A stretch of DNA of 64,000 nucleotides from Plotosus lineatus (lineage: Eukaryota; Chordata; Actinopteri; Siluriformes; Plotosidae), in NCBI GenBank assembly GCA_024760905.1, contig CM045750.1:16891919-16955918 (forward strand), read 5' to 3'. A program made the translations under genes and the position numbers. This document shows, piece after piece, positions 22,370 through 33,295 of this stretch (the first letter of the stretch is position 1; each line of letters begins with the position of its first letter). The notes beneath the pieces were generated by a model. The model was given only the letters and a program-made list of their open reading frames with translations. It ran no database searches and was not told the origin of the DNA.

Positions 22370-22958
22370 TGTATTATTGTGCTAAAGCCAATTCTCTGCT
22401 GAATCCAGCACACCAGGCCTATTGAACAAACCACGTAAATGTAGCTTGACAGACTACTTTTGCATGCACAGTCAGACTGTAGCTTCTGGCCACAGAGTCA
22501 CAATTAGCCAGTACCACGGATATAACAAAACCCCCTGCCATTTTTATATCTCTCCTGTAATGAGAATTTTGTACCACCCAAACATCTGATTAGTGGTGAC
22601 ACTGTGGTGGTCCCTTTCCATGGCTGAGCTACACAGGAAATAATAATAATAATTTTAAAAACAAACATAATGTACATTTTTCTATGCAGCATTCACAGAG
22701 ACACGGTGATGTAGTGGTTAGCATGTGTTTAACTCACACAGTAAAGTTCCTGGGTTTGTAACTCCTGTGCTTGTATTGACTTCATCTGGGTACACAGGTT
22801 TCCTCCCACAGTCCAAAAACATGCCCAGTACTGTATGCAAAGTGGTTATTCCAAATGATCCCTAGGTGGGCATGTGAGAAAAAATTGTAAGTTGTGTGCG
22901 TGTTGCCCCCCGATGGTCTGGTGAGCTGTTCAGGGTGTATCCCACCTTCACCCAGTGT

Positions 22959-23429
22959 CAGGTCAGGTCAGGTATGAGGGCATGTGCCGGGACGGCACTT
23001 CGCTGCGTCCACCAGCCGCCTCCACTCATCCGGCCGTCTCCTGGCGATCGACCAGGCCAGGCCAGGCCAGGCCCCCCCGGCAGGGCAGCCCTCAGCTGCG
23101 ACAACCACGTCGCACGCGGTCGTCCCTGCGATCGGCTCCAGCCCCTAGGATCCCAAACAGACAGGATCCGGTGTGCTGGGTCCGAAGGCAGGAAACGCGC
23201 CAAGTGCTCATAGTAGCGCAGCTGATGGTCGCGGATCAAGCAGGTTACTCTTACCATCCCCGTATCCCCGAGCACCTTCTGGTTGGTAACAAAGTCCCAC
23301 CAGCGGTATCCAAAGATGCGGCGAAGGGAAGTCGTAACAAAGGAGTCCAGTCGTCGTCCAAGCTCAACCGTGAGCGTCCATGTCTCACTTGAGTAAAGCA
23401 AGACAGGGAGCACAAAGGAGCGAAATACC
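22959..23429 (-). mobile_element. Non-LTR retrotransposon 3' fragment with (CCTGA)n tail
   Basis: The duplication cacccagtgt flanks it perfectly at 22949..22958 and 23430..23439. On the minus strand it ends in tacctgacctgacctgac. The body is G+C-rich, unlike the flanks. It is 5'-truncated, as usual for LINE insertions. Its family is neither the RTE family nor Rex3. Confidence 0.8.
22960..23413 (-). pseudogene. LINE reverse transcriptase C-terminal region, open fragment
   Basis: The 151-codon frame reads MLPVLLYSSETWTLT, then LDSFVTTSLRRIFGYRWWD, then IRDHQLRYYEHLARF, then DPAHRILSVWDPRGW and GRPRATWL. The order Y-x-SETW, SLRRIxG, RxxQLRxYxHxAR and GRPRxxWL is the conserved C-terminal layout of many non-LTR retrotransposon proteins. 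The catalytic part and endonuclease are cut off, so it cannot act. The frame survives without a stop, which suggests a fairly young insertion. Confidence 0.75.
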
Positions 23430-23517
23430 CACCCAGTGTGGGCTGAGATAAACTAGAGTCCTCCCATAACCTTAGTAGAATTAAGCTGATCAGAAATTCA
23501 ATGAATGGATTATTGCA

Positions 23518-23668
23518 TGGTGGCACTGTGGCATAGTGGTCAGTACGTCCGCCTGACAGCAAGAAGGTCTGGGTTCGATTCCCAGCTCAGGTGTTTCTAT
23601 GTGGAGTTTGCGTGTTCTCCACATGCTTGCTTTTGGTACCCACTGAGTATTCCAGTTTCCTCTTATAT
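23518..23668 (+). mobile_element. SINE-V head and core fragment
   Basis: A well-kept head (ggcatagtggtcagtacg, B box gggttcgattccc) and the core start. It breaks off at tttcctcttatattgac, so tail and linker are missing. Confidence 0.75.
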
Positions 23669-24379
23669 TGACAATGGAAAAGTTGAAGCTGTCTGTATAG
23701 ATGTCGCCAGCACATCCAAAAGTCTTCACCGAGGTTCATGTCAGGACCCCCATGGTGACCAATTAATATATGAAAAGGCTTCGACATTCTCTTTTACTAT
23801 TTGAGAAAGATGAAGCTGGCCCTGTCGTTCCGGAACATACCTGTGCCATTAATGGAGAAAAAAAATTCACTGATGACATCGTACATTCAGGATGGCTGAC
23901 AGAATTTCACTTCCAAATAGTGTTGCTGAGTCTCAATCTGACCAATTAGATCAATCACAGATCATAACACTGCCTCTAGAGGCCTGAAGAGATGGGTTCA
24001 GTGCTTGATGTGGTTTTCCGAAGGCACCAATCAGAATAGGGCACAGTCATTCTAGGAATTCAGAATGTCGTAATTGGATTAACCCACATGAATTCAGTTG
24101 AATGTTATGCATTAAAACTTCATTATACGTATTCTAACATGATCGTGATGAGGAGGATGATGATTGCGAGTTTGACCAATGATAGTAGTTCCCTGTAGAA
24201 TCATTGAGCCATGTCACCGTACGCCATCTCCTTGTTTAAATTTTTTGTAATTTTTTCTAATTCTGCACTAAAAAAACTGAAACATGATTAGCAATGTTTT
24301 TTGAAAATGTGCTGCAAATTTGGACATTTTTATGATTGGGCTTTTTCTACCCAAGCCAAGTGGCTCATCAGGCCGATGC
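23669..24379. other. No recognised feature
   Basis: Unique-looking sequence with no convincing open frame or repeat ends. Confidence 0.5.
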
Positions 24380-24612
24380 TTATTTCCGGTTTCTGTAGCG
24401 TGAAGTGACCAGGAGTTCAACTCCTCCTGGATGGGACGCTAGTCCATCGCAGGTTACCTTGCCAGTATATTTATACTGCTGGGTGAACAGAGGCACACTT
24501 TTGGTTAAGATCTTACCCAGGGGTCTTCACACAGTGGGGGTCTAACTGGGATTTGAACACACAACCTCCTGATCATGAGCACAGCACCCTATCCACTACC
24601 CCACGTGATTGG
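24380..24612 (-). mobile_element. tRNA-headed SINE-like repeat, unnamed family
   Basis: It contains gaccaggagttcaactcctcc and gctagtccatcgcaggttac, a motif I associate with common teleost repeats. It ends in a reversed tRNA-like head (gatttgaacacacaacctcc, then ccctatccactaccccac). Confidence 0.55.
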
Positions 24613-24705
24613 TGAGTCAAAACTGGCCAATTTTGCTTACCTGACTTTTTTTTCCAATATGCCTCACGAACAAGTGTTTATAACGGATATGCACTAGTTT
24701 CTTCA

Positions 24706-24955
24706 GGGTGGCACGGTGACGTAGTGGTTAGCATATCTGCAAGAAGGCCCTGGGTTTGAGTTCCAAGTTTGGCTCAGGCATCTCTGTGTATAGTTACATT
24801 TTCTCGCTGTTCTTGTGGGATTTCCTTCGGGTACTTCGGGTTTCCTTGCACAGTCCAAAGACACGCACAGTAGGCTAACTGGCTGTCCCAAGTTGTCTTT
24901 AGGTGTGAATGTCATTGTGAAGGGTTGGGTATATTGGCCCATGAATGAATGAGTT
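24706..24955 (+). mobile_element. SINE-V copy, tail missing
   Basis: Head gggtggcacggtgacgtagt, core tttccttcgggtacttcggg and linker gtctttaggtgtgaatg are followed directly by aatgaatgag, so the tail module has been skipped. Confidence 0.75.
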
Positions 24956-25383
24956 CTCCTATCTATTTTTTCCCATTTTTTTATCTGATGAACTATCCAG
25001 TGGTTTTATGTGTATGTTGTCTGTTAAACTGGCAACTGAGTTTTCATTCCAGTTCGAGTTCATTGGCAAATTTTCCTGAATAAACTGCTGATTGTATTTA
25101 TTTTATCTGACCTCCTCTTTCTCAGTCAGATTCGGGACCAGCGGTGGTACACACAGACCCTTTGATTCACATTAGATTGCAGGTCATGTAGTGTATCGCC
25201 ATCTGATTCTATCTTTTATTTTTTTCTGACAACACCTGGACCTTCCTGCTTCCATTTGATAATTCTTCATGTCAATCTCTTCTACTTTTCAAAGTACAAA
25301 ATATTATTTCATACAATTTACAGCATCTATCTCCCTCTTTCTCTAGCTCGCTCTCTACATACACACACACACACACACATATC

Positions 25384-25961
25384 CAGTGGTACCTCACCTT
25401 ATGAAATTAATCCGTTCCAGAGGCAGTTTCGTAACTTGGATTTTACGTAAGTAGAACTGCATTTTACATGTAAAACACGTGATTCGTTCCAAGGCCCCCA
25501 ATACTACCCCCTAAACTCTTTAAAAATGATAAAAGCAAACCTTTTAAGGTACTTACTTCGTGTTGACCATGTCGTCTTAGCAGAGTTATAATCTTACAAA
25601 TGTTTATGCAAGGTTAAAAGCCTCAGCCAAAAAAATAAAGTTGCAATGAGCACACTCGAAAAACTCAAGAAACAACAGTAACTCTGTCCTTTACACAAAA
25701 AGCATCATGGGTATTATGGAGATACAGCTTCATAATAGCCAATGGGAGGAGCTTTGTCATCCCTGCTAGCCAATGGGAGGCCAGTGGGGCGGGATGTTGG
25801 GAGATAGCCATGGGAGAGCAACTTGTGCATTGTTTGACTTTTTTGAGATGGTGCTTTCATAATGTGAACTTGTTTCGTACCCAGAGACAAAAATTTTAGT
25901 AAAATGTTTTTCGTAAATTGGATTTTTCGTTTGCTGGGACTATCATAAGGTGAGGTTACAC

Positions 25962-25963
<2 letters not shown>
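25384..25963 (+). mobile_element. MITE-B copy 2, short form
   Basis: Ends cagtggtacctcaccttatg and cataaggtgaggttacactg are inverted. It is about 220 bp shorter than copy 1, partly because the CCAAT array holds only two full boxes (25739 and 25770) and a decayed third at 25807. Confidence 0.8.
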
Positions 25964-25995
<32 letters not shown>

Positions 25996-26119
25996 ATAGG
26001 TATGTGTATATATATAGGTATGTGTATATATATATGTATGTATGTGTATATATATATGTATATATATATGTATGTATGTGTATATATATATGTATGTATG
26101 TGTATATATATATATACAT

Positions 26120-26181
<62 letters not shown>

Positions 26182-26191
26182 CACACACACA
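25964..26191. repeat. Compound (TG)n, (TATG)n, (TA)n, (CA)n microsatellite
   Basis: About 230 bp of alternating purine-pyrimidine repeats lie directly between MITE-B and MITE-A. The long open frames across it are simple-repeat artefacts. Confidence 0.9.
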
Positions 26192-26686
26192 CAGGGAGGG
26201 ATCCCTCACTTACCGCAGTTAATTGGAATCGAGATCCGCACACGACCACCAAATTCCACGAAGTAGGATCATCCCCCGAACCCCCCGACTGATATATATG
26301 TACATGTATATGTGTATATAATATCAATAAATACATATTTAATGCTATAAATGTTTATAATAACAAACATTCAAAAATAATGCATAAGATGTAATTCAAT
26401 ATAAATACACACATACAGACACGTACACGCACGCAGGTGCGCGTGCACGCACTCAGTTGTGCACCTAACAACAATGTAACTAGTTTTGATGGGAGGTTTT
26501 GGGTCGTTTGTCTGTTTTTTTGGGGTTTTTTTGTTAATACATGGCCTTGTTTTTGTGGCATTTTCCTTAACTTTCCCCCTATTCTTCCTTAATTTCATTA
26601 TTTTTTAATTCTATTAATATTTTTAGAGAAAAACGCGATGCACTGAAGCTGCGTGAATTGAAGCGCGAAGTAGCGAGGGATCCCTG
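26192..26686 (-). mobile_element. MITE-A copy, complete, minus strand
   Basis: It begins cagggagggatccctcac and ends gtagcgagggatccctg, followed by TA. A (CA)n/(CG)-rich patch lies at 26406..26460. Confidence 0.8.
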
Positions 26687-26847
26687 TATATATTCTTTTT
26701 TTTTTCTTTCATTATTTCTTTTGAGACTTTATCTCATTCTTACCTTATTTGGAGCAACCATGTGCACGCAATTTCCTCCAGGATTAATAAAGTATTCTTA
26801 TTCTTATTATCTAAAGCAAATGGCATGAAAACACAAGCTATTGGTTG

Positions 26848-27175
26848 ATGGAGGTGTAGTGGTTAGCATGTCTGCCTCACAGAAAGAATGTCCTGGGTTA
26901 GACTCCCGGGCATGTGTCAAGTTATCATATACTCCCTGTGCTTGTGTGGGTCCGAGTACTCCAGTTTTTTTGTACCATCCAAACATGCACATTATGCTAA
27001 TTAGCTGTTCCAATTTGCCACTAGGTGTAAGTTTGAGTATAAATGATTGTGTGTGCAATGGACGGCTGAGCTGTTCAGGGTGTACCCTGCCTTTACCCAG
27101 AGTCAGCAGGGATATGATCAAGCCTCCCTCTGACACAAGTATTAAGAATTAAATGATTTTGCAAATGAATGTATG
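26848..27175 (+). mobile_element. SINE-V copy, near full length
   Basis: Head ggaggtgtagtggttagc, a worn core, linker ccactaggtgtaagtttg and tail ggctgagctgttcagggtg. The end is gcaaatgaatgtatgaata. Confidence 0.75.
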
Positions 27176-27523
27176 AATAATTATGTACGCTGAATTGACT
27201 TGAATACACAGACCCACTGTAGGTGTGCTTACAGTTAACTCTGTATGTTTTACAGTAATAGTAAACATTTAAATGACATTTACTTTTAATTGCTGTTCAT
27301 ATCATCCATAAATACAAACCAAATCTAAACGGGCAATAAAAAAGGCATTATCCATCCATTGATCAAGAGCTACACTTTTTCCTTTCAACCACACACATAT
27401 GAACACACGTTCACCTGAATCCCATCATCCACAAATATCATGGGTCAAGTCAGCCAACAGAAAGTCGGGTTCAGTCACGCAGAGCCATGTGGGATGTATG
27501 AGATTGAGGGCAGCACTTGTTTG

Positions 27524-27557
<34 letters not shown>

Positions 27558-28782
27558 TGTTAATGAGGCCACTGTGACCTGTCTCCTCCACACAGTGTGG
27601 CTCCTCAGTGCAGGTAACCTGCTGTCTCCAACTTGCTGGCCACTGCAACATGTGACTCATCATCCTTTGTCCAGATTTTAGTGTAACGCCACTAATCCTG
27701 CTTGTTTTGGGGGGGGGTTTCATACATGCCGTCCATTTACGCAAACAATAAAGGAGAGTGTAAGGTTGTGTTCAGCTCTTTCTTGGTCCTGTAATCATGT
27801 TGCCCTGATGACACGAACCAAGTAAAAATGGGTCATTAGAAGCAGGAACTAAAGGGTTTTATGCAACGTACCGCTTAAATAGGATGCAACTATACAGTAT
27901 ATTCTGAGGAGATTGTCTCTCCTTTCTCTCTTTTTGCTTTTTCCCCCATTTTCCAAGCATCAATAGCAAAATGAAAGGAGCGAGAGAATGAGACAGAGCA
28001 CTTCTCCAGGACATTAGGCACCTCATATGTTTCTGTCCATTTGGCATCATGGCGTTCTCTAATTGAGCACGAATATTCTTTTTTTTTTTTTTTTCTTCCA
28101 CTCTCTTCATAATGATTATGATGCTGAATGAGAGATGGCCCGAGTACACACACCTCTGGAATACCAAGCACCAGTAGGTTTAGATCTACATGCTTATTAG
28201 GTCAGGGAGGATGTGGGCTACCAGCATTGCCAGTGAAGGTCGTTGCTATTTTTTCCCCTTTCCAGTAACTAATCAGCCTAAAAGCTCTGCTTGTGAGGAG
28301 GTGCCCCCAATGGAATGCCTCATACATTAAGAACAGAAGCCCTGGTAGTTGGAAAAGTCCATGTGACCATGTCAGCTTTCATTTTTATTAAGACTTTAGG
28401 GGATTTTTAGGTTATTGAGGTTATTGAGGACTATGAATGCGCATGCTTGATCTGGGCTGGGTTTATTAGAAGGATGCCATGAGTGCAGTGAGCTGTGTGC
28501 CTTCAAGCACTTTAACGTCATTAAGAAAATGGGCATCCTGTTAAAGCCTCCTGTAAAGTTGAAGTCATGATTTCATATGTAAATGTCATGACAGACATTG
28601 GTGAACAGAAATGCATTGTGATCTACCAAACAACCGACTGTCCCACATGCATTAGTCTAGATTACTAGAAACTAACCCAGAGAGTGCAAACCTCTACCAA
28701 GGTAGCACGATCCTGAAAGTTTCCAATCCGTGCTTTACTTTAAGTTAAACATTTATTTGATTTTATGTAAAATAAAATATGG
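27176..28782. other. Longest stretch without recognisable transposons
   Basis: Apart from (TG)n at 27529..27556 and a T run at 28079..28094, no mobile element is recognised in 1.6 kb. Base composition is mixed. Open frames are short and not protein-like. It could hold conserved intronic regulatory sequence, which cannot be judged without other genomes. Confidence 0.45.
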
Positions 28783-28980
28783 GCAGAATGTTGGTGTAGT
28801 GCTTAGCATGTCTGCCTCACCTTGAAAAGGACGTAAGGGTGAATGGTTATGTGTGGATCTGTCATTCTATTGGATATGTAATGATCTGGTGATCTGTTTA
28901 GGGCCTCACAGAAACAGCATTGGCTGAGATAAGCTTCAGCCTCTCTGACACTAATATGATTAAACAGTAATTCAAATGAT
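28783..28980 (+). mobile_element. SINE-V copy, internally deleted
   Basis: Head ttggtgtagtgcttagcatg is followed closely by the linker (gtaagggtgaatggttatg) and tail. The whole V core is missing. Confidence 0.65.
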
Positions 28981-29181
28981 TTTTTTTTTTTTTATGGTAC
29001 ATTATTAGTGGACCTGAATGCAGGGTTTAGTAAGATGATGCCTGTAAATTCCACAGCATTTAGGCTCTGTATTCTGTCTATAGATTGCTTAAGTAGATGT
29101 AGGCTTCATGATCCAGGTTACAATGTCATGTCTTAATTGGAGCTACATGGAACTGGACCTTGTGATTGACCTTGGGTGTCT

Positions 29182-29214
<33 letters not shown>

Positions 29215-29877
29215 GTACAAGTTCATAATCCTTACCTACAGTAGTATGGGTATTCTTTGAGCACAAAGCGATGCTTCACCCCCCCCACCCCCAGTACTGT
29301 TGCTATTGACTGCATGTATGACCTCATTAAAAGTAGGTTAAAATGTATTTCACAAAGAACTGCAGGATATAGAGACAAAATCAGTACTTCTTCCCCAAAG
29401 ACGACTGCTTTTGTTTGACCTATTGAAATTCTAAAGGTCTGGCATTCGCTGTTCTGGTCCACTTCATCTGAACACAAACCCGCAGGACTAAAGTCATGCC
29501 AAGTTATAGATGGCTGCAGCCGGAGTAAACATTTTGAGATTATACTTTATTATGCAGGTATCATAACAACCTCCTATCGCTAAAGCCATGCCACCAGTAA
29601 ATGTCAGCCGATATCACGCCAAAAGAAAAAAGGGAAAAATATAAATCAAGCATTGCCTGTACAGCCACTGATTATTGCACTGAATAGAACTAAAAGCCAT
29701 TGTTGTGGAAATATCATATTCTCTTGAACTGGCGGAAAAAAAAAAAAAGCTGTTGTTAAAAAGCTTCATCACAGACGCATCAAACTTATTCACAACTGTA
29801 TTGATGTAAATTTATGCTTTTGTCTGCCTGCATTTTTTTTTTGTATGAACTTCTGTACTGTTCACATACTACTCGTA
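28981..29877. other. No recognised feature; one (CA)n run
   Basis: (CA)n at 29187..29212 and short poly-C and poly-A runs. No supported gene or element. Confidence 0.5.
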
Positions 29878-30185
29878 AGCTCTGAAGACTAGAGCCTATC
29901 TCAGCTTTCACTGGGTGAATCACAGTACACCCTGAACAGCTTGCCAGACTATCACAGAACAACACAGACACATTCATTCACACATCCACAACTAGAGGTA
30001 ATTTTGAACAGCCAATCCGTGCAATGTACACACCTTTTTAATTTGTGAGCAAACGAGAGCACCCAGAGGAAACCCACACTAACACAAGAAGACGATTCAA
30101 ACTCCACACAGAAATGTCTGAGCCAGTCAAACTCAGGACCCTGCTGTGAGGCTAATGTGTAACTCTACACCACTGTGCCACCCTG
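29878..30185 (-). mobile_element. SINE-V copy, minus strand
   Basis: Tail (agagcctatctcagctttcac), linker (actagaggtaattttgaac), core and head (acaccactgtgccaccctg) are all in order. Confidence 0.75.
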
Positions 30186-30223
30186 TACTGTATCGCTAAT
30201 TGAAGACCTGGGTGCAAGAAGTA

Positions 30224-30923
30224 GAGTAGGCCCCCATTTTTCACGGGGTTTCAGTTCCGGCCATCCCGCGGATCAAGAAATTCCGCAAGTTATTTACCCG
30301 GAAGTTAAACCCTCTGTATCATATTACATGCGTGAATTATTAACGCGGAAGTAAAACACTATGTATGATATTACGTGCACTAAAATATGCTTCTTAAACA
30401 CATTCTATAGACAGTCTTCCTCATTAATACAGAAATTATGCAGAAAAATGTAGTAATGATTAAGTAAAAACTTTTAAATTTTGTACTGTGATAATATTTA
30501 TTAATATATAAACAGTATACAGTGTGTATATGTATATATTCATTCACTGCATAATGGCGCTGTACTGCAGCATAACTTTTTCCTTCCTGTATCATATCAA
30601 GCTGTTCTACTTTTTCATGTAGCGTCATTACCTTTTTCTGGCACTTAGACTCCTTACCAGAAGCCTGAGAGGATGCAGGGTGTTTGGGTGGCACAGAGCT
30701 TCACTGCTAATTAAAAACACAAAAAAAATGCACATTGACAACTTGTGCGCGAATGAGACAAAAGGGGCGTATACATCATCTCAACCAATCAGCAGGAGGG
30801 AGAGACAAAAGCTGTCAGCCATGGCTAAATTTGAATCACGTGCCAGTTATTTTCGGGTTTGTCGGCAATCCGCGAGTATGCGGGGGCACGAGCGCAAAAC
30901 CGCAAATGCTCAAAGGCCTGCTG
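30224..30923 (-). mobile_element. Tigger-like DNA transposon remnant, 700 bp
   Basis: TA flanks both ends (30222..30223, 30924..30925). The ends gagtaggcccccatttttc and, reversed, cagcaggcctttgagcattt are weakly similar. A transposase start lies inside on the minus strand. The AT-rich left part shows no coding, so the element is internally deleted. Confidence 0.7.
30539..30694 (-). pseudogene. Tigger transposase N-terminal relic
   Basis: The first 52 codons read MPPKHPASSQASGKES, then KVMTLHEKVEQLDM, then GKSYAAVQRHYAVNE. This is the start of a Tigger transposase: basic leader, then the first helix-turn-helix of the CENP-B type DNA-binding region. The frame runs on into AT-rich non-homologous sequence and stops at 30380. 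The second DNA-binding domain and the DDE core are gone. The leader differs from that at 1742, so it is another Tigger subfamily. Confidence 0.75.
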
Positions 30924-30925
30924 TA

Positions 30926-32092
30926 CTTAAGTCACATTTTCCAATCCAATTTCTTGGGTAAAAGTACCAAAGTCAGGTAATTTTTTTTGTACAACATAAC
31001 TAATCAAATAATAAAATGCAAGGGAGCATAACAGCAAAGACTAGCAATCAGAAACTGAGTGAAACGGCATTTCCGTGGTAAAAGTTCCGAAGTTTATGCA
31101 TTTTATGGCAATAAGTACCAAAGTAAAGGTATTTAAATTTTTTTTGAAGTACCAAAGGCTGAAACTAATTTTCTTGGGTTTTTTTTTCATAATAAGGCAT
31201 TATTTTTCCACAAAAACATGTCTGTCTACTTTGTATAACCTTTGAAACTAGCAGCAGGCAACACTGAATGTTATCTTTTAAAAAAATATATCTGCAGCAT
31301 GTTTTCACAACTTTGACCCTTAATATCAAAGTGTTATTTCGTGAATAAAGTACTTCTTGAACTCGGGTCTTTAATTCCCGTACACTTTGCCATATAGAGT
31401 AAATGGATGTTCAACGAGGAGCAATATTTTCAGTTTGTGTGTCTCCGTTCACATGCGTTTCTTTTCCATTGCTCGTTTAGTGAATGTGGTCCTTGTCAGG
31501 CTGGGTCTGTTTAATTTGACAGAAATCTTTTGTGCATTCAGACATGGACCACATGAACAAAACTTCAACAGGCAAACAGTCTTCAATGCAAATGTGTCGG
31601 CTGGTTGTTGTGCGCTGGGCATGCATTTTGTTCACATCATGTACTTGTCAGTATGCATCCGTTGATGTCTGCTGGACCTGACTTGCAGCTTCACTATTAC
31701 CTGACATGCACTGAAGAGCATATGTTCAGCAGACTGACAAGGAGTGCATGAGAACTTATGAATAACAGATGTGTGGCAGGGGTCCACAAGACAAAAGTAA
31801 AGACTTCCAAACACTTATGTACACATAACCGGTCTTCATCGGGCATCATAAAAACCTAAAGCAACAACAGAGACGACTTTCGCCACCTTTCCCGAAGGTT
31901 TTATTGGTCGGATGTCCATTTATGTTCTGCTGTTCAGCAGAGTGTGAGTGCTCCTTTAATGGACAGTAAATGTAAACATTCTTCCATACAGGGTATGTAA
32001 TATCCGCAGAGACAAGCCAGTAATAATTATTGGGTTGTCTCTGCAGTTTTAGTCCTGTCCAATACCATCATGTCGGTCATTGCTTTCAAATC
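30926..32092. other. No recognised feature
   Basis: Low-complexity T runs near 31135 and 31180, otherwise unique-looking. The 92-codon frame at 31387..31665 resembles no protein I know. Confidence 0.5.
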
Positions 32093-32214
<122 letters not shown>

Positions 32215-32317
32215 ATATCGTATTTTACAGTCTATAAAATGTCTGGAAGAAATAGCTTCATATAGTATTCTTCCTCTCTGGAGAGCCGAATTGTTAAAGA
32301 TTTTGATATATTGTTTT

Positions 32318-32543
32318 GGCCGGTATGGCAGCGTAGTAGTTATGTCTGCCTCACAGCAAGAAGGTCCTCAGCTCGAGTATCAAGATTGACCGTTTCTGTG
32401 TAAGGTCTGCCTGTTTTTCTCATGCTTGCATGGGTTTCCTCTGGGTATTCCAGTTTCCTCCAACAGTCCAAATACATTCACATTAGATAAATTAGCTATT
32501 CCAAATTACCCCAAGTTGTGGAGATGATCGTGAATTGATGTGT

Positions 32544-32584
<41 letters not shown>

Positions 32585-32760
32585 GACCCTTGTGATGGTT
32601 TGGTGAGCTGTTCTGGGTACACCCTGCCATTAACCCAGAGTTTGCTGATATAGGCTCCTGCCTCCTCACAACCCTAAACAACATGCGGACTCTACACGGA
32701 AACGCCTAATCCCGTGACTCAAACCCAGGGTCTTCTTGTTGTAAAAAACTGTGCTGCCCA
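32318..32760 (+). mobile_element. SINE-V copy with an inverted head fragment
   Basis: The plus-strand copy runs from ggtatggcagcgtagtagt to cctcctcacaaccctaa. A (TG)n run of about 46 bp replaces its linker at 32537..32582. At 32680..32755 a minus-strand core and head fragment (actctacacggaaacgcc to aaactgtgctgcc) follows directly. Confidence 0.75.
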
Positions 32761-33295
32761 ACTTAAGATGATCAAAATAAATACATTTTTTTAAAAATAG
32801 TTTATTGTACGAGTGTAACGGAACTCCTGAGCAGAGCACTCCAAGCATGGAACATGATTTGGATGGTTGTCCAGCATCCATGCCACAGCAAACAAAGTAA
32901 AGCTACAATGATGCTCAGTTAATACTGATTGGCTCTTATGTATTGCTCACGTGTATTACGATGGGCAGCAATTTTAAAATAATTTGTTCATATATTAATA
33001 AGAAAACTAATAAAAAAAAAAACAAATGGCTCATACACCACTGTTCAGACTCCCACAGAATAAAAACTATAAAATCTAACATAGATCGTTAGTCAAACTA
33101 AAAGCAACGTGAAATATTAATGGTGGCACAGAACCTGAGCTTGTTATACAGATAATTAAAATAACAAGACAGGCGAGACAAAGCAATCTCAGTGTTAACC
33201 CTTCTTCTAACTCCGGGTTTAACCCCCACCCCTTTGAGTCAGTATTAGAGAAGCAAAGCACAGATACTTCTCTATTTCCTGAAGTGCTGCAGGAT

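Larger units (their letters stand above)
22701..23510 (+). mobile_element. SINE-V copy split by a LINE fragment
   Basis: Head and core lie at 22701..22880 (gatgtagtggttagcatg, then tttcctcccacagtccaaaa). The tail begins ggtctggtgagctgttcag, breaks at 22959 and resumes at 23430..23510 (ggctgagataaactag to aattcaatgaatgg). Confidence 0.8.

Noticed and set aside
22896..23392. Plus-strand frames of 105 and 145 codons rich in Pro, Arg and Ser
   Set aside because: Antisense of the LINE reverse transcriptase fragment on the minus strand.
25714..26336. Open frames rich in Ile, Tyr and His of 70 to 158 codons
   Set aside because: They translate the TA/CA microsatellite and MITE edges. Simple repeats stay open by chance.
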